DNA from: Dryococelus australis
Lineage: Eukaryota > Arthropoda > Insecta > Phasmatodea > Phasmatidae
NCBI GenBank assembly: GCA_029891345.1
Contig: CM056994.1
Coordinates: 224,453,991-224,517,990 of the forward strand
Length of the DNA: 64,000 nt
Direction: 5' to 3'
Part shown: positions 1 through 12,100 of the stretch, piece by piece
Position numbering within the stretch: the stretch's first letter is position 1
Layout: every line of letters starts with the position of its first letter
Program-made: the position numbers and the translations under genes
Notes under the pieces: generated by a model
Told to the model about the DNA's origin: nothing
Databases searched by the model: none
Seen by the model: only the letters and a program-made list of their open reading frames with translations

Positions 1-139
1 GATCTCGAGTATGGCTTTTGGTCATTTCGTTTCCTTCCAAATTCAGTGATCATTCTTTCATAAATTCAGTGTTCTGGCCTTTCCTTTTCAGATTTTCCTT
101 TTTGTTCTCCTGTATTTCTAATTCTATAAAATGTATTTT

Positions 140-143
<4 letters not shown>

Positions 144-208
<65 letters not shown>
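144..208. repeat. (TA)n microsatellite
   Basis: Uninterrupted alternating TA of about 65 bases. The open frame reading Ile-Tyr repeats across it is an artefact of the dinucleotide. Confidence 0.97.
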
Positions 209-213
<5 letters not shown>

Positions 214-1959
214 TATTAACATAATTCTTTACCAGATATTATTTCATTCCATTTCGTACCTTTGTAAATATTCAGGTATTCCTCAGCCTTTCATCCTTGT
301 AAATATGTACCTCTTGTAAATAATTCTCTGAAAATGTCTTTTTGATTTCTCATTGTAGATACATATCATATCTGCATGTATATAGTCTATTATATTCCAT
401 TCATGTTCGTAGTGTGTAAATTTCTTAGTTTAAGTTCACCCAAATGTAAATATGTAAATAGATTTTAAATATTAGTCCCCGTATGTAAATACGTAAATAA
501 TTGTATTGTAACTGCTGATCACCCCTTTTATTTATGTACAACAGGTTTTTTCCCATTCTATTTTTTCTGTTAACTATTGTTAGAATAAATTGCAATTAAT
601 TAGTTAAAGTTTCAAATATTTCAATGTAAGCTCGAAAGAGCACTCGCTGGAGCGAGCTTATTAATAATGTAAGGCTAGTGGTGTACACCTAACGTACTGA
701 ATTTTTTTGGATGAATTGATTTAATAAAATTATACAAAAAATGTTGGATACAAATCCTGGAATCAACATTACCTATTTTGACTCTGATTCTAAAATGCAC
801 GTATGTTACAATGAGTATAGTATACAAAATTTGGACTTTTTGTATGTGGGCTCGTGTTTAACAATAGATAACACTGAAATCAATTAAAACATTTTTCAAT
901 TTTTTATTTTGTTTATTGAAGTAATAATTTTTACCAATGTCACAGCATAGGTTCATAAAGTATTTCTTTGCAGTTGTAACCATATAAACAGAAAGCATTA
1001 ATGCATAGTGTTACAATTGACCCCACTTGAGAGCGGTTTGTAACACAGATGAGCGTCACTTGTCACATATTATTAATTACTGTAACAGTCTTGTGATTTG
1101 TAAATTGTGACATACAATGTAACATGAATCAGTTAAGCCATGCTCTTAATATATAAAGTTTAGGATTTCTCTGCTAAACTAGCAAATAAAATTCAAACAG
1201 GGTTATTATTCTTACCATCAAACAATCTTACTTTCCTTTAAATAAGCTTTATTACCTAGCTCAAAATCAAGTCAGAGTGAAGTTATGTGTATCAGTTTAG
1301 GGTCAAAATGCACTTACTTACATAGTGAAAGAAAATGACATGTACACTAAAACAGCACTATGATATAAAATATTTTTCATGACTGTGACGTAAACCATGT
1401 TCACTTACCCCTAAAACAGTTTGTCCGCAACTCCACCGCAGGAGGACTGTGTGCTCTACTGACGAGCAGAGCGCGCACCGAGTCAAGGATGGACGATCAG
1501 GATCGTGAGCAGGTCAGTGAAGTGTAAGGGCATGCCGGTGCAGTGTAACCGGTGGTTGCTATAGACACATGCAGTGGAGACTCCGTGAGGTGGAGTGCTA
1601 CAACAGTAGACCCCAACAATAACTGAACTAGAGAGCTCAGGGGCTACATATACTATTGTTTGTTACATGTTATTAAATTATTATGATTTGTTGTGTTTTC
1701 TTGTTCCTAGTGTTTGTTGAGCATGTTTGCATATGTAATTCTTTCATCACTCACCTAGCACTATCTTCACCATCACTCACCAATTGTTTTGTGTTGCAGG
1801 ATCTTTTATGCTATTTTTCATGTAAGTTCTAATCAATAGCATGACGTAAATCAGGCGGGAGAGTTAGTCAACAAGTAGCATCGTACAGGAGTGGTGCGTG
1901 TATTGTAAGCTCCGACTTTTCGTGTGACATTCATCATTTTTGGCACCGGAAAGTTCACT
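209..1959. other. Gene-free AT-rich stretch
   Basis: No coding signal was recognised on either strand. A GC-richer patch at about 1,420-1,640 stands out from the AT-rich surroundings. It lies beyond the 3' (left) end of the Gypsy relic and could be remnant LTR sequence, but I found no second copy to pair it with. Confidence 0.5.
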
Positions 1960-3150
1960 ACGGGCCTTATCTTTTTTGGGTACAACAAAGTTGTCCATTA
2001 GATATCGCAAAATCTAGATACTGAACGTACGTCTTAGCCAATGTACACTTATCTGGGATTACTGTAAAGCCTTATTTTCGTAAAGCAATTAAGAAAAATC
2101 TCAAATGTTCTACATGTTCACCAAAAATTTACTGTAAATGCATACATCATCGATGTAGGTGAACAGGAACTTATAATGGTATTTATCCAGGACCTGAAAA
2201 AGAACCCGAGACATAGGTCTGTGGTCCACAATTTACACCCATGGGAAGCCTTTCCCATTGGAATTGCCCCCACGGGGTAGCAAAAGTCAAAACACCACGG
2301 GACTCAGGATGAATGTCGCACTGAAAGAAACCCCGAATTTAAATCAAAGACTGAAGAATACCGGGCCTTTCCCACATGCTGCAACACTGACTCAATTGTT
2401 GGTAAGGGGTACTGGTCAACATAGATTTTCTCGTTCACCTTTCTGTAATCACAGAATACCCGATATTTTCTTGGTTCCTTTTTAGGAACGAGGAAAGCAG
2501 GACTGGAATAATTGCTATTAGAGAGATCCACGATATCTTCCTGCTGTAACTCTTCAACCATTTCCCGAAAAGCCTTCAGCTATGGAGGAGCAACTCGGTA
2601 CGGCACTGAGGATACAGGTTCCTGATCTTTTAACTTTAAAACGGTGGAAGGATGCTTGCTGTTATGCCGTAATTTAAAAGTGACTACATCTGAACATTCT
2701 CTTTGCAAATCTATCTACTGCGCTTCCTGTTCCGTATATTTAGATTGTACTATCTGTAAATGAAAATAAAAACAATTAGAAGAAATACTAACTGGCTGGG
2801 TGGGACAGAATACAAAAAGGCAAACCCCTCTTTTGCTACATTGATGCTGGCTTATGTCTTTCCCAAGAAATCCACCCCAAAAAATAAATCATAACTTAAC
2901 CCTGGTAAAATTCGAAACTGAAATTTTCACGTAAAGTTGTCAACCTTAATTTTGAAAACAACAACACCATGAGAATTAATGACACCCCCGTTAGTTGGAG
3001 AGAACCCCACTTATACACTTTTTTGCACTTTTATAAGCCGTCTAGGTAAATTTTTTAAATAAGATAGTACAAAATTCATGACTAATTAATGAACACGAGG
3101 CACCCAAGTCCAGAAGGGCAACTACTACAACTTAGTCAGCAATGACCACT
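1960..3150 (-). pseudogene. pol: Gypsy pol relic: protease and reverse transcriptase
   Basis: Around 3,100-3,140 (-) a LLDLGAS-like stretch resembles the aspartic protease active site. The best-preserved RT block is at 2,304-2,561, with SSPAFLVPKKEPRKYRVFCDYRKVN followed in the family by YPLPTIE, and a conserved VPYR-type lead-in just upstream. RT continues leftwards in other frames: a LPMGV block near 2,240 and the catalytic box FTYIDDVCIYS near 2,140-2,160 are both readable. Several frameshifts and stops separate these blocks. No RNase H or integrase is visible, so pol is 3' truncated. Confidence 0.82.
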
Positions 3151-3208
3151 GGTACGTACAACAATCCATACCTTCTGTCATACACTAAACTATTTACCGA
3201 ATTATCTC

Positions 3209-4199
3209 CTACGGTTTTTTTTTCCTTTCGAGACATCTCACCTTTATATGCCCTTTCTGTTTACAAAAGAAACATATTTCCTGTGAACGACCCTCTCTTC
3301 CTACATTTCCCCTCACATTTCCTGTTTGAGAGTACGAGGAACAGGTTTTAAATCTTTCTTTATTCGGATTATTGGTTGGGGTCACTGCAAACACCGACTT
3401 TTTCCGATAACAGATTATGCACACTTTAGATGTTCCTTCCTTTCTTACTTCCTTTCCTACAGTCTTTGATTCATGCCCGGTATTCACTAAGGAACAATCC
3501 CTTAGAGTACAATCAACATCAATAACTAATGACAATAACTCTGGCACAGATGTTGGCTTGCTGGCTAAAGCGAAAAAACGACTATTCTTCAGAAGCAAAT
3601 TGTGAAACATAATCTGGGTAAAACAGTCCTCAGAACGAGGATACCCCAAAACACCAGCTAATCCTACAATCTCGTTCACCAACTCCTCCATGGTCTGGTT
3701 AGGAGATTGTTTATTTTATAATAATTTGAGTCTGAGATTTGATGCCGACACCCTCACTAGCCACTTGGTCTATACATGACTTTGTTAACTGTGTGGCTTT
3801 CCAATTTTCCTCCCTTGCCTTACAAAAGGTAGGCTGTAATACCTCAGGTACCCTAAATGTGACAGCGGCATATAACACTTGCCTATGGCTAAAATTCAGA
3901 GCCAAGATAGGATTTAGAGCAACAAATAATTGCACAACCAAGGCTAAATTAGTATTTACTAATTGTGGAATTCGTGCTGAGGGCTCTGGAGGTAAATGCC
4001 TCTAAGTTTTTACAAGTGGATGGAGCTCACCCGAGCTGACTCCCGCGATGATAGCTGCTGGCTTCCCACATCTTACGAGAGCATGTGCCTTTTTCCTGAG
4101 ATCATCAATGCTGTCGCCTTAAGCAACCTCCTCTCCAACCTGACGAAACTTATGTGCGAGCGCTGGCTTTCTAAGTTGTTGAATCCAACCTGTAGACAT
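3209..4199 (-). pseudogene. gag: Gypsy gag relic with CCHC zinc knuckle
   Basis: Gag is the structural polyprotein that packages retrotransposon RNA. A plausible start Met lies at 4,199 (MSTGWIQQLRKPALAHKF). The frame is then interrupted by stops and at least one shift (around 3,700) before ending at 3,209. The last 25 residues hold a zinc knuckle, CFFCKQKGHIKVRC, which fits the C-x2-C-x4-H-x4-C spacing used to bind RNA, followed by a basic tail (LERKKKP). Protease- and RT-like sequence follows directly downstream on the minus strand, as expected for gag-pol. The broken frame makes it a pseudogene. Confidence 0.8.
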
Positions 4200-4215
4200 T
4201 TTCAAGGTTAATATG

Positions 4216-6759
4216 AACAAGAAAGTTAAAAGAAAAAATTCTCCACAACCTCTGGAACAAACTATCTCGTCTCTTAGCCTTAGTAATCCAAGTCATATAC
4301 TCAGGAACAAACTGCAACACTGCTCTGAAATGCAGGGAAACTTTGCGATGCCCTTATCCTAAGGACATGGCAAAGGGGCATAATACTGCCCAAAATTCAA
4401 TCAAGAACAAAACATACATAAAAAAAACCTTTCTCAAATGCAATTTCAAAACAGTGTAAACCTGCAACCTGTCCTGGAAAATCTACACTTAAAGAAAGAA
4501 GGAAAAATATCATTTGACTTGGATTCATTTACTTTGTTCAAAAATATGGCAAAAAAAAAAAGATTAAAATTCCATCATACATAATCATAAATTACAAGGA
4601 AAATAAAAAAGAATTCTGTACTACAATTCATTATCACAACATGTGGGCAACTTTAAGCTAAAAGGCATCTGGCCAAAACTACCGTTCATAAATACATGCA
4701 CGCCACAATGCACTGCAACTATGCTATCTCTGAAAAATTACAAATTAGATATTATCCCAAAATTACAACGGGGAAAACAGATATACATACGTGCACCTAC
4801 ATGTGGCTGAATGTACGTATACTCCAATTTAAGTGGACTATCTATGAATTACTGAAAAGTCGATGCATCCTAATGTGTGCGCCAGCACACCTGACAACTT
4901 CGAAAATATTTAGAAAACTTTTATAAATTCCACAGACACACAAGTTATAATCATTATTTTTTTTACAAGTACACATGACACATGGTAAATTTTAAAAGCC
5001 TCATTTTAACAAAGATTATTTTGAAAAAATTCTAAGATAGAAAATCACATGCACACCAGGGTGGAATGCAACTTTCAAATCTTTTAAAGGGTTTTATTTT
5101 AACCAAGCTGTATAAACTCATGACCATGATTCTTATAACAATACACAGGACACGTGGCTAATTTTAAAAGTCTCATATTTTAACAGAGAGTATTTTGAAA
5201 ATTTCTAAAGTCTACAATCATATGCATGCCAGGGTGCGATGCATCTTTCAAATCTTTAAATTTAATGCCAGCCAACCCCTAGATAATGATACTTGATAAA
5301 TTTTTCTGGTGGCATCAAAAAAAAAAAAAAACCTTAAAGATCATGTGATCAAGGATCCTTAAAATAGCCAAAACTGGACCCTATCCAAACCCACTTGGGT
5401 AAATCCTTTTATATTTTGCATGATTATATTCGGCAAAAATACTAAGAATTAACAATTATTTTTAATGCTGTTTTATAGACGATGCAAAAATTACAAAATC
5501 TTTTGCGCCATTATTTAAAGCGTATATGATTGTCAGTTTTCTGGCCGGATGGGCCATGACTATGTCAAAAACAGCATTACTGGTGCAAATACTTAGCTTC
5601 TTGTCGGGACCCCATGCTGCCCGTGTCTGGTCTGCCGAGGCTGGTCCCCAACTATTTATACAAATTTCTCACAATAACACCTAGCAGGGTACCGCAAATT
5701 ACTTGTCCAATCATAATCTGTGGAAGGTTAGACCACATTTAAATTTTTTAAATATAATTGTCACTTATCGGAAATTACGTCACCTGGCACATGGTTTGTG
5801 CCAGGTGAGTTGCAAACTATTGTTCCATGATGATATCGCCACACGGCGACACCTGCGTGAAACACCAGGGTTACTTGTTTTCAGAGTCGGCCAGTCCACG
5901 AACCAAGAAGGATGTATGGTACCTATGCTAGTCGTCGTGAATAGCCATATTGTGTTTTGCCTGCAGTTAAGAAGAAACGATGTCTACACGGAATCAACGA
6001 TGGACATGGACAGTATGTTATTCATATTGTAAATCCAGATAATGTGTATTTTAGATACAGGAATATTTCTTTGTACTTTCATATAGATTTTTTTAAAGTT
6101 CACAAAAGTCACAAATGGTAAACTTTTTGCAGTCTTCAATGTAGGCATTATGATCAAAACGGTACATGAAGTTGGGCGAATTTTTCAGTAAATTGAGACA
6201 AGTGTCTCAATCAGTTTAATAATACGTATGTGCAGTTAATATGCCAGATTTTGTGATATGAATATTCGTGTTATAAATTGTATAAATGGAGATATTTCCT
6301 CAAGGAAGTTGAAATATAGAATTTAATAGAGAATATCATTATTTTATATGATTTCAGAAATTCGCAAACTAAATTATATATTAATCAGAGAAATAATGTA
6401 TTTTCCAACAAATGTGTGGAAATTGGAGCTGGGGAATCAAATGATCCTTCTTCATTCTTTTTAAGAAGACCTTATAACTTTAATACGTACTTGGTTGTTC
6501 ATACATGTAAATTAGTTATAAAATATAAAACTTATATAAAATTATTGTTGATTTTAATAAACTTTTTTAATTTGGAACTATTCATACTGTTGTTATAATA
6601 ATTGAAGATATCTACCCTTTAAAAAAAAAAAAAAACAAATCATTTATGAAGAGATATTCACTGCCAAACCATAAAAATAGTTCACACATGAAGGATGCAT
6701 CGGATGGTAATGAAAAGTTATTGAGGTAGTGATATTAATTAATAACACACACGATCACA
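4216..6759. other. Gene-free stretch with a short tandem duplication
   Basis: Nothing convincing as a gene was seen. The ORFs here are short, lack family motifs and are full of AT-rich codons. The only structure recognised is the duplication at about 4,965-5,275, listed separately. Confidence 0.55.
4965..5275. repeat. Two-unit tandem duplication, period about 180 bp
   Basis: Unit 1 (about 4,965-5,095) and unit 2 (about 5,145-5,275) share the same succession of blocks: tacacatgacacatgg / acacaggacacgtgg, then attttaaaag-ctcat, ttttgaaaa, and finally caccagggtg / gccagggtg followed by ctttcaaatctttaaa. The match is imperfect, so this is an old local duplication. Confidence 0.75.
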
Positions 6760-8045
6760 ATAACAGAGCAGCAGGACAATTTCATACGGATCTGTGGTAC
6801 GCCAACCAGTGATCTTCAAAAGTGCAGCGCAACACCCCTTCTCAATGCTATACATACTGCAAAACAGCAGGCGTGGAGTTCAGCAGACTCTGAATGTTGT
6901 CTTGAAGCAGACAGTCCCACAATTGTTGGATGGTGCGTTCTAAATCCCTGGATACTGCGACATGGTGGAAGCTGGTGGTTCAACTGGTCCCACACATGCT
7001 CGATGGGGACGTGTCAAGGGAGCGGGCTGATCATGGTAGTGTTTGTACATGATGGGGGTATTCCTTGAAGACCCATACTGTGTGCGGAAGGGTGTTACCC
7101 TGCTGGAATTTTGCACCTGGAATCCCGACCAGAAATGGGAGCATATGGAGACGTAGGATCTCACCACATACACTCTAAGAAAGTATTTGGATGTTTACCA
7201 TACCAGTGTATACGCTCAGTGAGAAAGCCAGTATGGTAATGTTTTCCCTAAACATTCATTGCAGTGTTCCTCAATTTGCTCAGGAAACAGTCAAATGCGT
7301 AGGAAACTTTTCAACTTCGTATATTAGCAATGATTAACATTCCTATATCTGCAGCATGATGTGTGGTATTATTACAATACAGTGCATAGGTTAAAAATTT
7401 CCATTGCAGTTTAGGAATTTTACCATAAAATTTTTTACAGTGTAAAATTGGGCCTCCAATGTTCCATGTATCACGGCAGGAGTGGTTTGGCTATTGCAGA
7501 CTATGGCTCCTCAGATATAATCCCTGCCGTGAGGGAAGAGCGCTGCTCGACCGCGACATTGGGATTATGGCATTAACGAGGGGTCCTCCACACCCAGGCG
7601 CGATGATCACTGTTCCCCATAAAGGTGCGTCACTCATCGCTAACACTACATGTCGTCAGTCTGTGGCGTCCCACACTGCTTTGGCCTATCGCCACTTCAG
7701 ACGAAGCCGCTGCTGTTGCAGAATTATGGGCAGCACATTTAATGGGCGCTGGGATCACAGATTCGCCTCCTAAATATGTCAGGAAACAGTTCATTGGCAC
7801 ACAGGTCATGTCGTGGACCAGGTTACTATGGGGTAACGATTCGTTGATCCTCTGGACTGGTCGTCGATCTCGTAGGTACGTTCTGAGCCTTAGCGCATCA
7901 ACTGCTCCCGAAAGCATTTTGCAGTATGTTCCGAACAATCCACATGGTAGGCTACACAGCGAAACGACCACCCTATGGTTTTCTACCCGATTATGAGTCC
8001 TCTCTCGAAGTCCATCAATTGCATAAAGTGATGTTTTTGGCATAT
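6760..8045. repeat. GC-richer, unclassified repeat-like block
   Basis: Base composition rises sharply against both flanks, and several overlapping frames stay open on both strands (for example 137 codons on the minus strand at 7,630-8,043). None shows a protein family I recognise. The abrupt composition change is typical of an inserted interspersed repeat, but I cannot name the family and saw no second copy in the window. Confidence 0.4.
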
Positions 8046-8766
8046 ATTCGGTATTATGTGTTCTATATTCATTATCCGGCAGTTCACTTAATGGATTCTA
8101 TATTACGTAAATAGATAAAATTAATGAAACAGGTGTCAAATGAAAACTAATTTTAAATTAAATGTTATATTATATACACTATTCAGATTAGTATTTATTG
8201 AGTGGTTTTATACAGTTTTCAGCGAAACCTGAATATCTACTTAATTTATTTTATGGTACATTTTCGAAAAGAATAGTACCGACATTCTCATTCTTTTATA
8301 ATTTATTTTTCTTCTGGATCTACTGATAATAAAAGTGACCAAAATTGCACGAACTTTTATTTAAATAAGCATGGATAATGATTTCTGTTGTTACAAATTA
8401 ACAGGTAGGAGTTTTTTTTATATATTTAATGTGATTGATAAACTATTTATGCTATTTTTTATTTTTGAATTTTGTTTACGATTTAGAAAACTGTCCCAGA
8501 ACTGTCATAGTAATTCGGCCGGATTGTTTTAGGTGATATTCTTACCCTTGTTTAGTTTTTGTGTTTATATTTTCGAATTTATGATGAGAGTGTGTTTCCA
8601 TTGTATGATATAGGATATTTTAGTTGTCGAATTATGGTATGCCTACATACATATTTCCTTGTAAAGCTCTTGGAAGCATTGGCAGCTGGAATTGGATTTT
8701 GAAGATATTTGTACGACGCCCATTGCACTTCGGTTTTTTGGAAGGTTTTATTTAAAAAAATTTAGT

Positions 8767-8776
8767 TTTATTTATT
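8767..8776 (-). promoter_or_regulatory. Candidate polyadenylation signal of the UGT gene
   Basis: On the minus strand two overlapping AATAAA hexamers lie about 55 bases downstream of the UGT stop codon at 8,829-8,831. That is a normal distance for a short 3' UTR. Confidence 0.5.
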
Positions 8777-8828
8777 TGTTACAAAATTACAGTATACGAT
8801 CAACCCATTGTATTACAAAAGGAGTAAT

Positions 8829-9126
8829 TCAGTTCCTCTTTTTGCTTGCTTTTGTATGTTTTTTTTGTATTTTTTGTAGCAGTCGCCTTGTAAGTCTCTT
8901 CAGTATCCAAACAAGTGTCACTACGACTGTTCCGACTGATAGAAACAGCACAGCAATGACATCTAGTAAGTGGTACTGGTACCACTTCAGGTCCAGTGCT
9001 GCACTGCGCAGGTGCCGTGCGCCCTTGTGGCGCAGAACATACTCAACCCAGTACACTGCTCGTTCCATGGGCGTCTCTGGCTGGTCGTGGAATATTCTGG
9101 ATACTCTTTCTGCAGCCAATTTGTAC
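8829..9126 (-). other. UGT exon 5: C-terminal membrane anchor
   Basis: Lies about 19.2 kb downstream of exon 4. It starts at 9,126 after tttttttag and completes the Lys codon split by the intron. It encodes the typical end of UGTs: [24 protein letters not shown] and [12 protein letters not shown], then a transmembrane helix and a 23-residue basic cytosolic tail ending KKRN. The fit of phase and sequence to exon 4 shows that both belong to one gene despite the intervening insertion. Confidence 0.9.
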
Positions 9127-12100
9127 CTAAAAAAAAAACACACACACACACACACACACACGTGTATGGTTGGAGCAGTTAAAAAAAAAAAAAAAACTTA
9201 CCGGGAAAATAAAAGTCTGGTTCTTAGTAATTATCTGTTAGTGCGTAACAAAGGATATCTTCTCATGCCATCTCTGTGGCCGCGGAGGTGTAACGGTCAG
9301 ACTACACGCCTCCTACGTATCCGAACCGGGTTCGATTCCCAGCGGTACCGCTCCAGGACTTTAGCGTGTGGGAACCGTGCCAAATGATGCTGCTGGTCGG
9401 CAGCTTTTCTCGGGAATCTCCCGTTTCCCTCGGACTGCTCCATAATCACCCCACTTCACCACCATCGGCTCTCAACATGTCGATGTGAAGAACCGAACAA
9501 ATACCTCGAATCCACTCTTCTTATTATTCCTCCTAAACGTTTGTAACATATGTGATACCAATGCGTGTTCCTATTATCGCGGCTTTATTATTTATATGTC
9601 ATGGCATGTCCTGCTTATACAACATGCCATTATCGTATGTTATGCCAAGAAAATAATTTCATTTATTACTTTCACAGATTCTATAATGATGTAAGTGTAT
9701 ATCCTGTAGGGAAATTAAATAAAGCCCGATTGTCGAGTCTAACATCGAGAGTGAATTTAAGGAGAGTGCCAAAGAAACCATAGCCTTATACACTGTTCAC
9801 TGTAAAATGAGCCCTTTCAAAAGCCTTGCTTAGGATATTATTATATGATTACATTGTATCATTCCACCATATGAAAATTTAACATTGCCATGATCCTGAT
9901 CAATTTATTCACACATTTATCAAGTGAAACTATGAAACCATTAGAAATGTAAATGTTTCACTAATTTGTCGATTCTCACACTTAATAGCATTAAAAAAAA
10001 AAACAGAAAGAAAATTAAATAATTTAAGTACTTATTCATAAACATTTTCCTTGCACTTTTTTATTCGACTTTAAGATATGCAACTACTTTCCCTCCATCA
10101 TTACCAGCTTCGATTGCAGTTTGCCATTCTGTGTGTCCATTAAAATATATGTAGGTCAGGGCTGCACATTTTTCAAAGGTTGATTTCAAAATTGCTAACA
10201 TTACCACGAACAGTATTTATCAGAAATGTTTTAAGCTTTGACTGAAATATAAAATCATGATGCTCAAATTTTCAGTGCTACTGAAAACATTTGATGAAAA
10301 AAAAATGATTAGAGTGAAAGAAGAAAATACCTTTAGAAAAAAAATATCAGGAGGCGAAATTCTACACCAGAATAATACTTCCAAAAAATTATTGTCATTA
10401 GATATGCGGACAATTTATTTGTAGTTCTACAAAAACACTTTTCGTTGCTATGTTCTATCAGAGGTTTACAGGTGTCTGAAAATTACTTTTATTTTACAGT
10501 GGAGACATCAACATTTTGTGTTAGGCCAAAAGTAGTAGGACCTGGGAGTTTCACCCCACTTGTGATAAATCAGATTATCAATTTGAAATCAAATTGATTG
10601 ACCAGATTAATCCGATCTTAATCCGATGAATTTTTTTATCTGCCAATATTAATCCAATAAAATCAATGTTATGAAAATTTGATTGATTGACCCAATTAAT
10701 ATAATATAATTAATCAATCAAAAAAAGTTATTTTTTTAATTTTTTTGTGAATTGATAAGTGTGTAGTTTGGTGCAAGAGTGTGCTAAGGGTTTTTATTTA
10801 TTTTTTTTATCAAGGAGGAGGGGGTTGGGGTGTTGGGGAGTGGTCCTCGCTCTCGGGGGTCTGGCATTGTACTGAGGTGTGATATGTTGGGAAGGGATAT
10901 TTGTGTGTAGTTTGGTGCAAGAGTGTGCTAAGGGTGTTAATTTTTTGTGGGGAGAGGTCCTCACTGTCTCAGCTCTGGTGTTGTACTGAGGTGTGATGTG
11001 ATGCGGAAGGGGCGTATATAGGTATTGTGTAATATTTAATGTTATTGAGTTCATTTCCGTCTGGTAGGCGAGTGAGGGAGACACATGCCGCATTATGTGA
11101 TTATAGTATTATTTTTTGAAAATGAATTAAACGCAAAGAGAGATGAATACGATTCACGTCCGCAATGTGATTTGACTAACGTGTCCTGTTTGTTAGTAAT
11201 GATAAACAGAAGATATTAAGTGTCCGAAAAGCATACATACACAAGGGCTCTTTAAAACCTATTTCTACGCCAATGACCATGCCAGCTATCCTGGTGTAGT
11301 AAAGAAATCAAGCAACGAATCCAATACTAAGTAATCGAATTACATAACCTAATGCCTGGTGTCATAAAGAAATCAAGTAACAAGTTAGACCTAAAACGAA
11401 CTATTTCCCTACAGAGCCCAGCTATTCTGGTGTTATGAAAAATGCAACGAGTTAATAGAATTATATCTACAACGAATTCAAAACATGTACCTTACGACAT
11501 TACATTATTTTAATATATGTTCGTTCGGTCGGGAGGTCGCTGCAGAAATGAGTCCAGCGTATCACTTATGGCGACCTATAAGCTGTGTGTTGGGAACAAC
11601 CAGAGGCAATGTCTGCTTCGGGCGGCGTTAGATTATAGACTAAGGTTATGGCAGGAACGGTTTGACATTAAAATAAGCAAACATTATGCCAATTAAAACC
11701 ATTCATCCATGTTTACGAATTCACCAGTTTATATTTCCACTGTAAGCTATTCACAATACTAGACACATCTCGTTTATAATTTAACACAGAAAAATAAGTA
11801 TATCCAAACTGAAGAGAAAGACATATTCTGAATTATACCTAAAATGAGGTAAAAAACATACATACATCAACGTTAAAAGTTTTGAATGAAATTTTAAAAA
11901 CTTGCCCCAATGCCATGTTTTAAATTATTAATACACAATTTTACTTCCCTGGGAAAAATAAAGAACTTACTTGGATTATTTAATGTAGCTTACCGCTGCA
12001 AAAAAATTTCCATATCGTGAATCTCTGTATAATTGTGGCATAACTTAAAAATATGAATATCGCATAATCACAATCTAATCGAACAATTTGAATTATACAC

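Larger units (their letters stand above)
1960..4215 (-). mobile_element. Ty3/Gypsy LTR retrotransposon relic
   Basis: Reading the minus strand from 4,199 leftwards gives gag, a CCHC zinc knuckle, an aspartic-protease-like stretch and then reverse transcriptase. That is the gag-pol order of Ty3/Gypsy elements. All frames are broken by stops and shifts. RNase H and integrase were not found to the left, and no flanking LTR pair was recognised, so this is a truncated, dead copy. Confidence 0.85.

Noticed and set aside
131-319. 62-codon frame rich in Ile-Tyr
   Set aside because: It is the translation of a (TA)n microsatellite; the same applies to frames at 25,355-25,603, 38,862-39,229 and 57,492-57,846.
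7459-8043. Overlapping open frames of 104-137 codons on both strands as a gene
   Set aside because: They are open by base composition in a GC-richer repeat-like block, with no protein motif on either strand.
9273-9350. Genuine tRNA gene suggested by the B box (also at 27,900, 36,790 and 59,160)
   Set aside because: The tRNA-like heads do not fold convincingly as intact tRNAs by eye and are fused to repeat bodies, so they are SINEs.
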